NCBI GenBank assembly: GCA_007120915.1
Contig: SKMT01000461.1
Span: 1 to 12,389, forward strand
Length of the DNA stretch: 12,389 bases
Source of the DNA: Myxococcales bacterium
GTDB lineage: Bacteria; Myxococcota_A; Bradymonadia; Bradymonadales; Bradymonadaceae
Direction: 5' to 3'
Below, piece after piece: positions 1 to 6,325 of the stretch (position 1 is its first letter; each line of letters starts with the position of its first letter). Under the pieces are notes generated by a model, which ran no database searches, was not told where the DNA came from, and was given only the letters and a program-made list of their open reading frames with translations. A program made the translations under genes and the position numbers.

Positions 1-196
1 AAGATAATTCCAATCCACTCTTCCATGGCTACTCCTCGCTGTTCGTCGTTTGGCGTACGGTCGAAACGTCACAGCCCATCGTCTCGGGACATGACGCTGT
101 GTCACACCTTGAATCATCGAGTTGGCACACAATGCCCTGACGCTACCATAGGGCCGATCGGAAGCCAAACAACCCCACAACCCCACGAACCAGGGC

Positions 197-1687
197 TCAA
201 GACTCCCGCCCCCCGAACATCCCGTAGGGCGGCAACTCCCTGAGCGCCTCTTCCATGTACGGGATGTCCTCCTCCAGCTCTCTTCGCGCCGACTGAACGA
301 TCGATTTGAGCTTCGAGTAGCTGTTGACCATCACATCCAGCGGACTCGGCGGGTTTTGAAATGTCTTGTGGTACGAGGAGTATGGCCGGTTTGCCACCAC
401 CGCCGGTCGTGCGATCTGCTGGACGGGAATCCAGATCAGATTCCGCCCCTTCGAAAGCGGAGCGAACGCATCAAAGGACATAATGTGTGCGTTTCGCGAA
501 CCGATCGATCCGCGCTGCACCGACTCCCAGGCGACTTTTGACGGCACGTTGTTGATCACTCCGCCGTCGCACAGCCGGAGCAGTCCGTGGCGCTCAAACA
601 GCCGTTCCAGCGGCTGGATGGTCTCCGGATCATCGTGAAAGATGTCGAAGTGCAACAGCCCGGGGACCGAACAACTGAACCCGGCCGCTTCCATCACAGG
701 AAAGTGCTCCGTTCCTTCTTCAGCGCCGAACACCACCTGGGTGAGCAACCGCGGATTCTTGCTCAGTTGACGAACAGCGCCGAAAAACAGTTTCAGCTTC
801 CGCCGGATGGCAAGAGGGGTCAGACTGGTGTCGTCACTCTGCTCGTACTCCCGGTCATCGAAGCGAAACCCCTTGCGCACCCCGGTGACCACGATCTCCA
901 GCTTGATGGGCAGTTCGTCGAACCGGGGCATACTGTAGCCCAACAGCTCCTCGAAGATCTCGCGGGCCAGGCGCATGATATTCAGGTGGAAAGCCCCCGG
1001 AAATCCGAACCGCGAGAACCCCGAAAACGGTCGAAACAGCGTGTCGTAGTCCACCCGCTTCGGAAAGGACATAGCCACCGACATCGGGTCATACGATCGA
1101 TCCACCGCCCGCATCAGCCCCATAATCGAGCCCATGGAACTGCCTACGATCAACTCCGGGGTCACCCCCACTTCTTTGAGCAACGCGAACGTCCCCAGGT
1201 GCACCAGCCCCGAACCGCCACCGCCCCCCAGCACCAGCACCGGAGTCTTCTGGCGAAGCTCATCGTCCAGGTCTTCGGCGCCAAAGTCATTGACATGGCG
1301 CTCAAGCAGTTGGGTGCGGGTGCGGTCGACCCGCATTGCCAACACCGGCGCGATCTCGCGTAGCCCATCAATGTCCGGCTCTCCCCCCTCCGGCAACAGG
1401 GGAATTACGGCGTCGATCATCCACCGCCGAAGCTCTTCGACATCCTCAGCCAGCGACACATCGATGCCTTCGGGAGTGCGAAACTCGTTCATCTGCGCCA
1501 TCGACGTCGCATACCGAAACAACGCCCGGTGACGCGGACTCAACACCGTCGGCTCATCGACCAGAAGCTCGATCAGTCGCCGCTCAAAGCCCTTCAACTC
1601 CCGGATTTTGACAAAATGTCGGCCGTATCCACTCAATCGCGTCTCACTCTTTATGCCAGCCCGACGAAGGTCATACCGGCAGGCCAC
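197..1687 (-). CDS. patatin-like phospholipase family protein
   Basis: A patatin-fold serine acyl hydrolase, probably acting on membrane or storage lipids. The 496-residue reading shows the family's three hallmarks in order: a glycine-rich oxyanion loop GGGGGSG (about 154-160), the nucleophile elbow GSSMG with Ser184, and the catalytic Asp in DGG (374-376) within CDGGVINNVPS. The first ~145 residues form a helical, Glu/Arg-rich extension, and about 120 residues follow the DGG motif. No signal peptide is evident, so a cytoplasmic or peripheral membrane protein is likely. The start is uncertain. GTG at 1687 gives the longest product but has no good ribosome site and lies only ~11 nt from the start predicted for a candidate promoter at 1705-1733. 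A TTG at codon 18 (1636), preceded by GAGTGAG, is a credible alternative. It lies downstream of mrp on the same strand, across a repeat array. Substrate is unknown. Confidence 0.9.
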   Translation of the reverse strand: MACRYDLRRAGIKSETRLSGYGRHFVKIRELKGFERRLIELLVDEPTVLSPRHRALFRYATSMAQMNEFRTPEGIDVSLAEDVEELRRWMIDAVIPLLPEGGEPDIDGLREIAPVLAMRVDRTRTQLLERHVNDFGAEDLDDELRQKTPVLVLGGGGGSGLVHLGTFALLKEVGVTPELIVGSSMGSIMGLMRAVDRSYDPMSVAMSFPKRVDYDTLFRPFSGFSRFGFPGAFHLNIMRLAREIFEELLGYSMPRFDELPIKLEIVVTGVRKGFRFDDREYEQSDDTSLTPLAIRRKLKLFFGAVRQLSKNPRLLTQVVFGAEEGTEHFPVMEAAGFSCSVPGLLHFDIFHDDPETIQPLERLFERHGLLRLCDGGVINNVPSKVAWESVQRGSIGSRNAHIMSFDAFAPLSKGRNLIWIPVQQIARPAVVANRPYSSYHKTFQNPPSPLDVMVNSYSKLKSIVQSARRELEEDIPYMEEALRELPPYGMFGGRES

Positions 1688-1704
1688 CCCGGTCGGGTCC
1701 GCGG

Positions 1705-1733
1705 ATTATGGATCACCACAGCCCGGAACGCAA
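1705..1733 (-). promoter_or_regulatory. candidate sigma70-type promoter for the patatin gene
   Basis: On the minus strand, TTGCGT (1728-1733) and CATAAT (1705-1710) are separated by exactly 17 bp. The -10 box matches the consensus at 5 of 6 positions and the -35 at only 3 of 6. It lies between the heptamer array and the patatin gene, so the gene could be expressed independently of fur-mrp. Transcription would begin near 1698, which favours a translation start downstream of the GTG at 1687. Consensus matching alone is weak evidence. Confidence 0.3.
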
Positions 1734-1773
1734 AACCGCATCGAATTGGTGGGCTTCGCAAATCCCCGTTCCC

Positions 1774-1906
1774 AGCACCTAACGCCCAGAGCCAAGCGCC
1801 CAGCACCAAGCGCCCAGAAACCAGCGCCCAGAAACCAGCGCCCAGAGCCAAGCGCCCAGCACCCAGAGCCTAGCGCCCAGCGCCTAGCGCCCAGCACCTA
1901 ACTCCT
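1774..1906. repeat. 19-copy heptamer tandem array, consensus AG(C/A)(G/A)CC(N)
   Basis: Reading the plus strand from 1774, the sequence divides into 19 consecutive 7-base units without any indel (133 bp). Nearly all begin AG or AA and most carry CC at positions 5-6. AGCGCCC alternates with variants such as AGAGCCA, AGCACCA, AGAAACC and AGCACCT, so most of the array also has a 14-bp period; the alternation slips once near 1858-1871. The array ends at the first base of the mrp stop codon and sits in the spacer before the patatin gene. Because 7 is not a multiple of 3 and the units lack stop codons, short open frames cross it on both strands; I do not regard these as genes. It is not a CRISPR array: units are far too short and there are no spacers. 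Confidence 0.93.
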
Positions 1907-3123
1907 CACTTCTTCAGAAACGAGAACAGCCCCTTCTCACCGCCCTCTTCGTCCCCATCATCTTCCCCCAGCGGCTTCTTCTGCTCCACCGCCTCGGCAA
2001 GCCCCATAAACGCCTCGGTGACCGGGCTGTCGGGGTGGCCGATGACCACCGGCTCGCCGGCGTCTCCGCCCTTTCGAACCTGCGGATCCAGCGGGATCTC
2101 GCCGAGCACCGGCACCTCCAGACGTTCGGCAGCGGCGGCGACCTCTTCGGGGTCACCGAAGATGTTGTATTCTTTGCCGCTGTCGGGAACGACAAACTTC
2201 GACATATTCGTGGCGATGCCCATCACATCGACGTTGAGCGTCTTGAACATCTCCAGCCCCCGCGCCGCGTCTACCAGTGACAGATCCGACGGCGTCGTCA
2301 CGATCATCGCCCCATCCACCGGCACCGTCTGCGCCAGCGCAAGCTGGGCATCTCCCGTACCGGGAGGCATGTCTACGATCAGATAATCGATGCCGCTCCA
2401 GTCGACGTCGCGCAGAAACTGGCGGATAATCCCCGTCACAATTGGCCCCCGCCAGATCACCGGCGAGTCCTCGTCCATCAAAAATCCCAGGCTCATCAGA
2501 CGCAGCCCCTTCGCCTCGATGGGCAAAATACGGCGATTGCTCACCGCCGGGCGCTCTTCCACCCCGAGCAGTGTCGGCAGTGACGGCCCGTAGATATCGA
2601 CGTCCAACAGCCCCACCCGGTGGCCCTTCTCTTTGAGCGCCAGCGCCAGGTTGACGGCCACCGTCGATTTGCCCACGCCTCCCTTTCCGGAGGCGACGGC
2701 CAGCACCTTGCCCACCCCCTCCAGGGGCGTGGCTTTCGGCTCAGCGGCCTGCTGCGGTCCACCGGGACCACCGGGGCCGGGACCGGGGCCCGGGGCCGGC
2801 TTCGCACCACCGGACGGGCCAGAGGGCGAAGCGGGTGCCTCTCCGGATGCCTCGCGCTCAAGCGCCTCCGGAGTCATGGTCTTCACCTTCACCTCTCGCA
2901 CCCCGTCGATCGCCTCCACCGCATCGTAGACGTCGTCTTCGATTCCAAACCGCTGCTGTCGGTCGCGGCTCTTCTCCATCACCAACACCACGTCCACCAC
3001 CCCCTTGTCGACATCGACCTCTTCGACTGTATGCGAGTCGACGATGTTCTCACCCTCCTCCGGGTCTTCAACGCCCTCGAGAGCCGTGATCACTTCGCCT
3101 TTGATGGTGAAATCGTCTTTCAT
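1906..3123 (-). CDS. mrp: Mrp/NBP35-type P-loop ATPase with N-terminal MIP18 (DUF59) domain
   Basis: A 405-residue Mrp/ApbC family protein, a group linked to carrying or assembling Fe-S clusters in the cytoplasm. Residues ~5-85 are the MIP18/DUF59 domain. Residues ~93-133 are a Pro/Gly/Ala-rich linker. The ATPase core has the deviant Walker A GKGGVGKST (146-154), VDIYGPS (175-181) and VDMPPGTGD (250-258). The tail is acidic and ends in a Lys-rich GLFSFLKK. The oddity is at 306-316: the family's usual NMSxFxCPxCG reads NMSKFVVPDSG, so both cysteines of the CxxC motif that holds a bridging cluster are missing. The ATG at 3123 has a GGAG ribosome site at 3133-3136. The gene lies 82 bp downstream of fur and may be co-transcribed with it. 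The family call is very secure; Fe-S carrier activity is less so. Confidence 0.95.
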   Translation of the reverse strand: MKDDFTIKGEVITALEGVEDPEEGENIVDSHTVEEVDVDKGVVDVVLVMEKSRDRQQRFGIEDDVYDAVEAIDGVREVKVKTMTPEALEREASGEAPASPSGPSGGAKPAPGPGPGPGGPGGPQQAAEPKATPLEGVGKVLAVASGKGGVGKSTVAVNLALALKEKGHRVGLLDVDIYGPSLPTLLGVEERPAVSNRRILPIEAKGLRLMSLGFLMDEDSPVIWRGPIVTGIIRQFLRDVDWSGIDYLIVDMPPGTGDAQLALAQTVPVDGAMIVTTPSDLSLVDAARGLEMFKTLNVDVMGIATNMSKFVVPDSGKEYNIFGDPEEVAAAAERLEVPVLGEIPLDPQVRKGGDAGEPVVIGHPDSPVTEAFMGLAEAVEQKKPLGEDDGDEEGGEKGLFSFLKK

Positions 3124-3205
3124 GTTTCGGTACTCCAGTTGGTTTCAATCTGGGCTTGATTACGACGGAACTGATGAGTTGATGTCCCCGCAAGATCGTG
3201 GTCTA

Positions 3206-3694
3206 TCAGCCTTCGGGCCGGTTGGGACACGACTCGTCGTCACACTCCGCATACAGCTCGATCTTTTTGCGACGGATGGTGTAGTTGCGGTCGGCGACGA
3301 TGGCCTGAATTCGTTCATTGAGTTCGGGGTCATTGAACTCCATGATCTTGCGGCAATCCACGCAGATCAGGTGGTCATGCTGCGGGTCCTGGTTGTGCAC
3401 CGGATCATAACGTGTCTGGCCGTCACCGAAGTCTTTCGGCACGGCAAACCCCTGTTCGACCAGCAGTTTCAGCGTTCGGTACACCGTGGCGTATCCTACC
3501 CGCGGCTGGTAATTGCGGACGTCTTCGACCAATTCGTCGGCCGTGATGTGCTCGTCGAGCACGAAAAACCGCTCGGCGATGATGTCACGCTGGCGCGTAG
3601 ACTTCAGTCCCTCTTCCTGGAGTCGTTCGTGAAACGCCTCCAACGCCTCCGCAACTCGGTCGTCCACAGGTTGTTTACTCTTCTGATCGCTCAC
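3206..3694 (-). CDS. fur: Fur family transcriptional regulator
   Basis: A 162-residue ferric uptake regulator family repressor. The winged-helix DNA-binding domain covers ~15-97, with STRQRDIIAERFF, HITADELVEDV and the recognition segment VGYATVYRTLKLL. The C-terminal dimerisation and metal domain follows, with HDHLICVDC (106-114) and a second pair C151/C156 in CDDESC, the four cysteines expected for a structural zinc. Metal-sensing histidines are visible at H49, H106 and H108. The sequence resembles Fur more than Zur or PerR, but metal specificity cannot be settled here. Translation begins at a GTG (3692-3694) with a strong GGAGGC ribosome site at 3703-3708, 8 nt upstream. The downstream neighbour mrp fits an iron or Fe-S theme. 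I see no convincing Fur box upstream. Confidence 0.93.
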   Translation of the reverse strand: MSDQKSKQPVDDRVAEALEAFHERLQEEGLKSTRQRDIIAERFFVLDEHITADELVEDVRNYQPRVGYATVYRTLKLLVEQGFAVPKDFGDGQTRYDPVHNQDPQHDHLICVDCRKIMEFNDPELNERIQAIVADRNYTIRRKKIELYAECDDESCPNRPEG

Positions 3695-3804
3695 GGCGCT
3701 ACGCCTCCGGCTGGGGGGTACGGCTCATGGAGCTGGATGCGATGCCTGCGCTCACAGCGGCTTACTTCGCTGCGACTCGGAGGGTCAGCTTCCAGACGCT
3801 CCAC

Positions 3805-3833
3805 CGTATAATTCAAGCCCGTCGCCGTGACAA
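3805..3833 (-). promoter_or_regulatory. candidate sigma70-type promoter for fur
   Basis: On the minus strand, TTGTCA (3828-3833, 5 of 6 consensus) and TATACG (3805-3810, 4 of 6) are separated by 17 bp. They point to fur, giving a leader of about 100 nt. The 254-bp gap between fur and the LOG gene must hold promoters for both. A plus-strand TATAAT (3807-3812) overlaps this site but lacks a recognisable -35. Confidence 0.4.
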
Positions 3834-3948
3834 CACCCACCCCCCGGGCCGCATTCCTCGGTTTCGCCGCCACACCGAATGGCTCGACACCGCGGGCACG
3901 CCCCGTTACACAGGGGGAGCAAACTGTTTTCTGACCTCCCCGGTAACC

Positions 3949-4551
3949 ATGCACGACGCTGCACATCAACTCGACGCACTCTGCATCTATTGTGGTTCTC
4001 GCCCCGGAGAAGATCCGGAATTTCTCGCCGCTGCCCGACAGCTTGGCCGACGCCTCGCCTCCGATGGCATCGATCTGGTCTATGGTGGAGCCAAGAAAGG
4101 AATGATGGGCGCAGCCGCCGACGCCGCGCTCGACGCCGGCGGCGATGTCATCGGCATTCTCCCCGGCGGGCTCGCCTCCCGGGAAAAAGCCCACACCGAG
4201 CTGACCGAGCTGCATGTGGTCGACTCCATGCATCAGCGCAAAGCGATGATGGAACGGCTCAGCGACGGGTTCATCGCTCTTCCCGGGGGACTCGGCACGC
4301 TCGAGGAACTCTGCGAGGTGACCACCTGGGCGCAGCTTGGCATCCACCGCAAGCCGGTGGGACTGTGCAACGTCAATAACTACTTCGGTGGGTTTCTCGC
4401 CTTCTTGGACCACGCCGTCGACTGCCGGTTTTTGCCCCCGGAACACCGCGATCTGCTCATCGTCGACGACAACCCCGACCAACTCATCGAGCGGATGTCC
4501 CAGTTCGAACCGTTCCTGGACAAGACCTGGCTGGACGAATCTCAGATCTGA
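3949..4551 (+). CDS. LOG/TIGR00730-family Rossmann protein (putative nucleoside 5'-monophosphate phosphoribohydrolase)
   Basis: A 200-residue member of the 'lysine decarboxylase-like' LOG family. Characterised members remove ribose 5'-phosphate from cytokinin-type or other nucleoside monophosphates; they are not decarboxylases. Visible motifs are CIYCGSRPG (12-20), the nucleotide-binding YGGAKKGMMG (45-54), SMHQRKAMM (93-101) and the active-site PGGLGTLEE (112-120). The frame is open upstream to 3727, but that extension is rich in Arg and Pro and resembles no family sequence. ATG 3949 puts the N-terminus just before the first beta strand and matches the family's usual ~190-200 residues. No strong ribosome site precedes it. 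It is divergent from fur and converges on the membrane protein gene with a 7-bp gap. The true substrate is unknown. Confidence 0.92.
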   Translation: MHDAAHQLDALCIYCGSRPGEDPEFLAAARQLGRRLASDGIDLVYGGAKKGMMGAAADAALDAGGDVIGILPGGLASREKAHTELTELHVVDSMHQRKAMMERLSDGFIALPGGLGTLEELCEVTTWAQLGIHRKPVGLCNVNNYFGGFLAFLDHAVDCRFLPPEHRDLLIVDDNPDQLIERMSQFEPFLDKTWLDESQI

Positions 4552-4558
4552 CGGTTCG

Positions 4559-5044
4559 TCACCCCAGCACGCTCACCGAGTAGAACACACTGGCGGCCAC
4601 CCCGTACACAATGTGTAACAGGATCAGCCCCACGGGCATCCCCAGCCCAATGTTGCGCCCGAAAAACCCCGGTGGTGCCAACACCTGCCCGCTGCCCATC
4701 CGCGGATGAACCGCCGGCAGCGCCCCCAACGCCAGCCCCAGCGCCGCCCCGTGAGCCGCCCCGAACACGGCTCCATACGCCGCGGCAGCCCCCACGAAAA
4801 ACGCCGCCCCCGTCACCGTAAGCAGTATGGCGTAGATGATCCCGAAGAACGCACCGAACAGAAAGTGCACAACCAACCCCAGCGCGTACACCTGCTTCGG
4901 GCGGGTCTCCGGCACGAAAAACAACCCCAGCACCCGCACCATATCCGTCGCCAGCCCCATCAGCCTCCCGGCGACGATGGCAAGGGTCATCAATGCCGTG
5001 CCCAAAATCCCGGCGAGTACTCCGTGAATCCACGAGATCTCCAT
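4559..5044 (-). CDS. small four-helix integral membrane protein, function unknown
   Basis: A 161-residue hydrophobic protein with four likely transmembrane segments, about 6-28, 52-76, 84-108 and 134-156. Small-residue-rich helices (GAAAAYGAVFGAAHGAALG) suggest tight packing. Between helices 3 and 4 is a conserved-looking loop, HPRM (113-116) then PPGFFGRN, and helix 4 carries LLHIVYG. I recall similar HPRM...PG.F...N...LLxHxxYG patterns in uncharacterised prokaryotic membrane proteins, but cannot name a function. ATG 5044 has an AGAGGTG ribosome site at 5049-5055. A longer overlapping frame (4542-5072) reads as a low-complexity Gly/Arg/Val sequence and is a shadow. The gene is transcribed away from the 501-bp spacer that separates it from the HEAT-repeat gene. 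Confidence 0.82.
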   Translation of the reverse strand: MEISWIHGVLAGILGTALMTLAIVAGRLMGLATDMVRVLGLFFVPETRPKQVYALGLVVHFLFGAFFGIIYAILLTVTGAAFFVGAAAAYGAVFGAAHGAALGLALGALPAVHPRMGSGQVLAPPGFFGRNIGLGMPVGLILLHIVYGVAASVFYSVSVLG

Positions 5045-5164
5045 CGGTCACCTCTGTTCGTTTTGCCTCCACAATTCGCCGGCAATCCCCCTCGTAAAGC
5101 TATTCACAGCACCGAGATCACCAACGACATCGAGCCGGTGAGGCTGGCGCCGGCAGTTACTTCA

Positions 5165-5304
5165 CAGATCTCGGGTTTCGGATTCAGTGCCATTTTCACT
5201 TCCACTTGCGTCGGATGGGCCTGGCGCAATCTCCATGGGCTGCGCATAGGTCCTGTGACGGAAGTAGAAGTAAAACTCAATGTGAATCCGAACTCCGAGA
5301 TCTG
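5165..5304. repeat. 140-bp imperfect inverted repeat (two 48-bp arms)
   Basis: The left arm (5165-5212) and the reverse complement of the right arm (5257-5304) match at 37 of 48 positions without gaps. They start with ten perfect bases (CAGATCTCGG), then TTCGGATTCA, an internal bubble of about 7 bases, and finally ACTTC(C/T)ACTT and CGTC. The 44-base loop has its own GCGCA/TGCGC stem. As RNA this would fold into one long rod. I find no clear target-site duplication next to the arms. It could be an old palindromic transposable element, a structured RNA, or decayed inverted copies of a GAAGTG/GAAGTA-type short repeat. Confidence 0.78.
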
Positions 5305-5381
5305 GAACGTTTCGTGTCCCGCCGAACCTTGTCCACCCCAACCGCACTGTGATAGTGCCGTTGCATCAACGTCACGTGTCG

Positions 5382-5401
5382 TGGCCCGTCACACCGGGCC
5401 A
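5382..5401. other. GC-rich hairpin, 7-bp stem and 6-base loop
   Basis: TGGCCCG (5382-5388), loop TCACAC, CGGGCCA (5395-5401) pair perfectly. A weaker 5-bp hairpin, GCACT/AGTGC, lies just upstream at 5344-5358. No T-run follows on the plus strand and no A-run precedes, so it is not a standard intrinsic terminator. It may be an operator-like dyad or part of a larger structured element. Confidence 0.5.
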
Positions 5402-5545
5402 ACCTGTGAGAATCGTCGAAATGATGCCCCGGCCACGCACGTTCGTTGCCATGAATGAGATGGCCGCCCCCAGTGTGTAGTGAGGAATTCGTCGCGGCCA
5501 CCAATCGCTGCGTTTCGCGCAACTTCTGTCCAATCCGGAGAACCT

Positions 5546-6301
5546 ATGGGTTTTCTCGACTTTCTGTTCGACAAAGAGAAGGCACAGCAGCGTCGCATCA
5601 AGAAGCTGCAGAAAAAACTGACCCACATGTACGTGCAGGCCGCCGAGCGCCAGTACGCCGCCGAGGAGCTGCGATCGATCGGCACCCCGGAGGCCGTAGA
5701 GGCGCTGATCTCGCGGTTCGGTGAAACCGGCCCCAACCACACCACTGATGCCGACGAAAAGCAGTTCGTCTACTCCGTGCTCGTGGACCTGGGCCGTCGG
5801 GGAGACACCGATGTCGTCCAGATCACCAAGGACCACCTGAAGTCGACCGAAGAAAACATCAACTGGCCGCTGAAGGTGCTCTCCGATCTGACGGAGTACG
5901 ACGAGATGGTGGAAGTTCTGTGCGACCTGCTCGAAGCGTCGGACATCGGCTATCGGCGCAATCCCGAAAAGAAGCAGGAGCTGATGCTGCGCGCCGCCGA
6001 GTTCAAAGACCGCCGCCTCGCCGAAGAGGTCTCCCGCTTTCTGGAAGACGACAATGAAACGATCCGGTTTCTCGCCGTCGACGCCATCATGGCTCAGGAG
6101 GAGGACGACATCGCCGAAGAGGGGCTTCGCGAGCGGTTGCGCAAGGAAGATTCGATTCGCACCATCCAGAAAATCACCGACATCTTCGTGGACAACCCGG
6201 GATGGACCATCCCCGACGATCAGCAGGAAGAGGTCGACGAAAACCTTCCTGAAGGCTTCGGTGTCCACAAAAAGGGCCATATCTACCGGAAGCGAAGCTG
6301 A
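5546..6301 (+). CDS. HEAT-repeat-like helical protein
   Basis: A 251-residue, highly charged, soluble all-helical protein. After a short hydrophobic start (MGFLDFLF) and a Lys/Arg-rich helix (10-27), it reads as successive helix pairs of HEAT type: AAEELRSIGTPEAVEALISRF (38-58), FVYSVLVDLGRRGDTDVVQITKDHL (74-98), a block around 106-131, MLRAAEFKDRRLAEEVSRFL (147-166) and IRFLAVDAIMAQEEDDIAEEGLRERL (173-198). Such repeats are usually protein-binding scaffolds; no catalytic motif is visible. The frame is open from 5480, but ATG 5546 has a GGAG ribosome site (5537-5540) with proper spacing. The J-like protein gene follows after 24 bp with its own ribosome site, so the two are probably one transcription unit and may work together. 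Partner and function are unknown. Confidence 0.87.
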   Translation: MGFLDFLFDKEKAQQRRIKKLQKKLTHMYVQAAERQYAAEELRSIGTPEAVEALISRFGETGPNHTTDADEKQFVYSVLVDLGRRGDTDVVQITKDHLKSTEENINWPLKVLSDLTEYDEMVEVLCDLLEASDIGYRRNPEKKQELMLRAAEFKDRRLAEEVSRFLEDDNETIRFLAVDAIMAQEEDDIAEEGLRERLRKEDSIRTIQKITDIFVDNPGWTIPDDQQEEVDENLPEGFGVHKKGHIYRKRS

Positions 6302-6325
6302 CGGCCGGCCCCCGGGAGAGACGCG

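Larger units (their letters stand above)
5045..5545. other. 501-bp gene-free divergent spacer with several hairpins
   Basis: No credible coding region lies here: the open frames crossing it are short, of mixed composition and have no ribosome site. It separates two divergently transcribed genes and must contain both promoters, though I could not find a convincing sigma70 pair. It holds a 140-bp imperfect inverted repeat (5165-5304), a 5-bp hairpin (5344-5358) and a strong 7-bp GC hairpin (5382-5401). The number of structures suggests a mobile-element remnant or a structured RNA rather than simple promoter DNA. Confidence 0.6.

Noticed and set aside
25..243. 72-codon plus-strand frame at the left edge
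   Set aside because: It overlaps the end of the patatin gene in antisense, is Arg/Pro/Thr/Ser-rich without any motif, and has no ribosome site. The 196 bp left of the patatin stop otherwise show only a small AACCCCAC doublet.
1774..1906. CRISPR array or a repetitive protein gene
   Set aside because: Units are 7 bp with no spacers. The frames through the repeat shift every unit and are open only because the units lack stop codons.
3807..3812. Perfect plus-strand TATAAT as a promoter for the LOG gene
   Set aside because: No -35-like hexamer is found 16-18 bp upstream (GTCAGC at 17 bp). The same bases fit better as part of the minus-strand fur promoter.
3727..3948. N-terminal extension of the LOG-family gene
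   Set aside because: The extra 74 codons are Arg/Pro-rich, lie in the fur/LOG promoter region and have no family similarity; ATG 3949 gives the normal length.
5480..5545. Upstream ATG for the HEAT-repeat gene
   Set aside because: The 22 extra codons have no ribosome site, whereas ATG 5546 has GGAG at proper spacing and begins a typical soluble-protein N-terminus.
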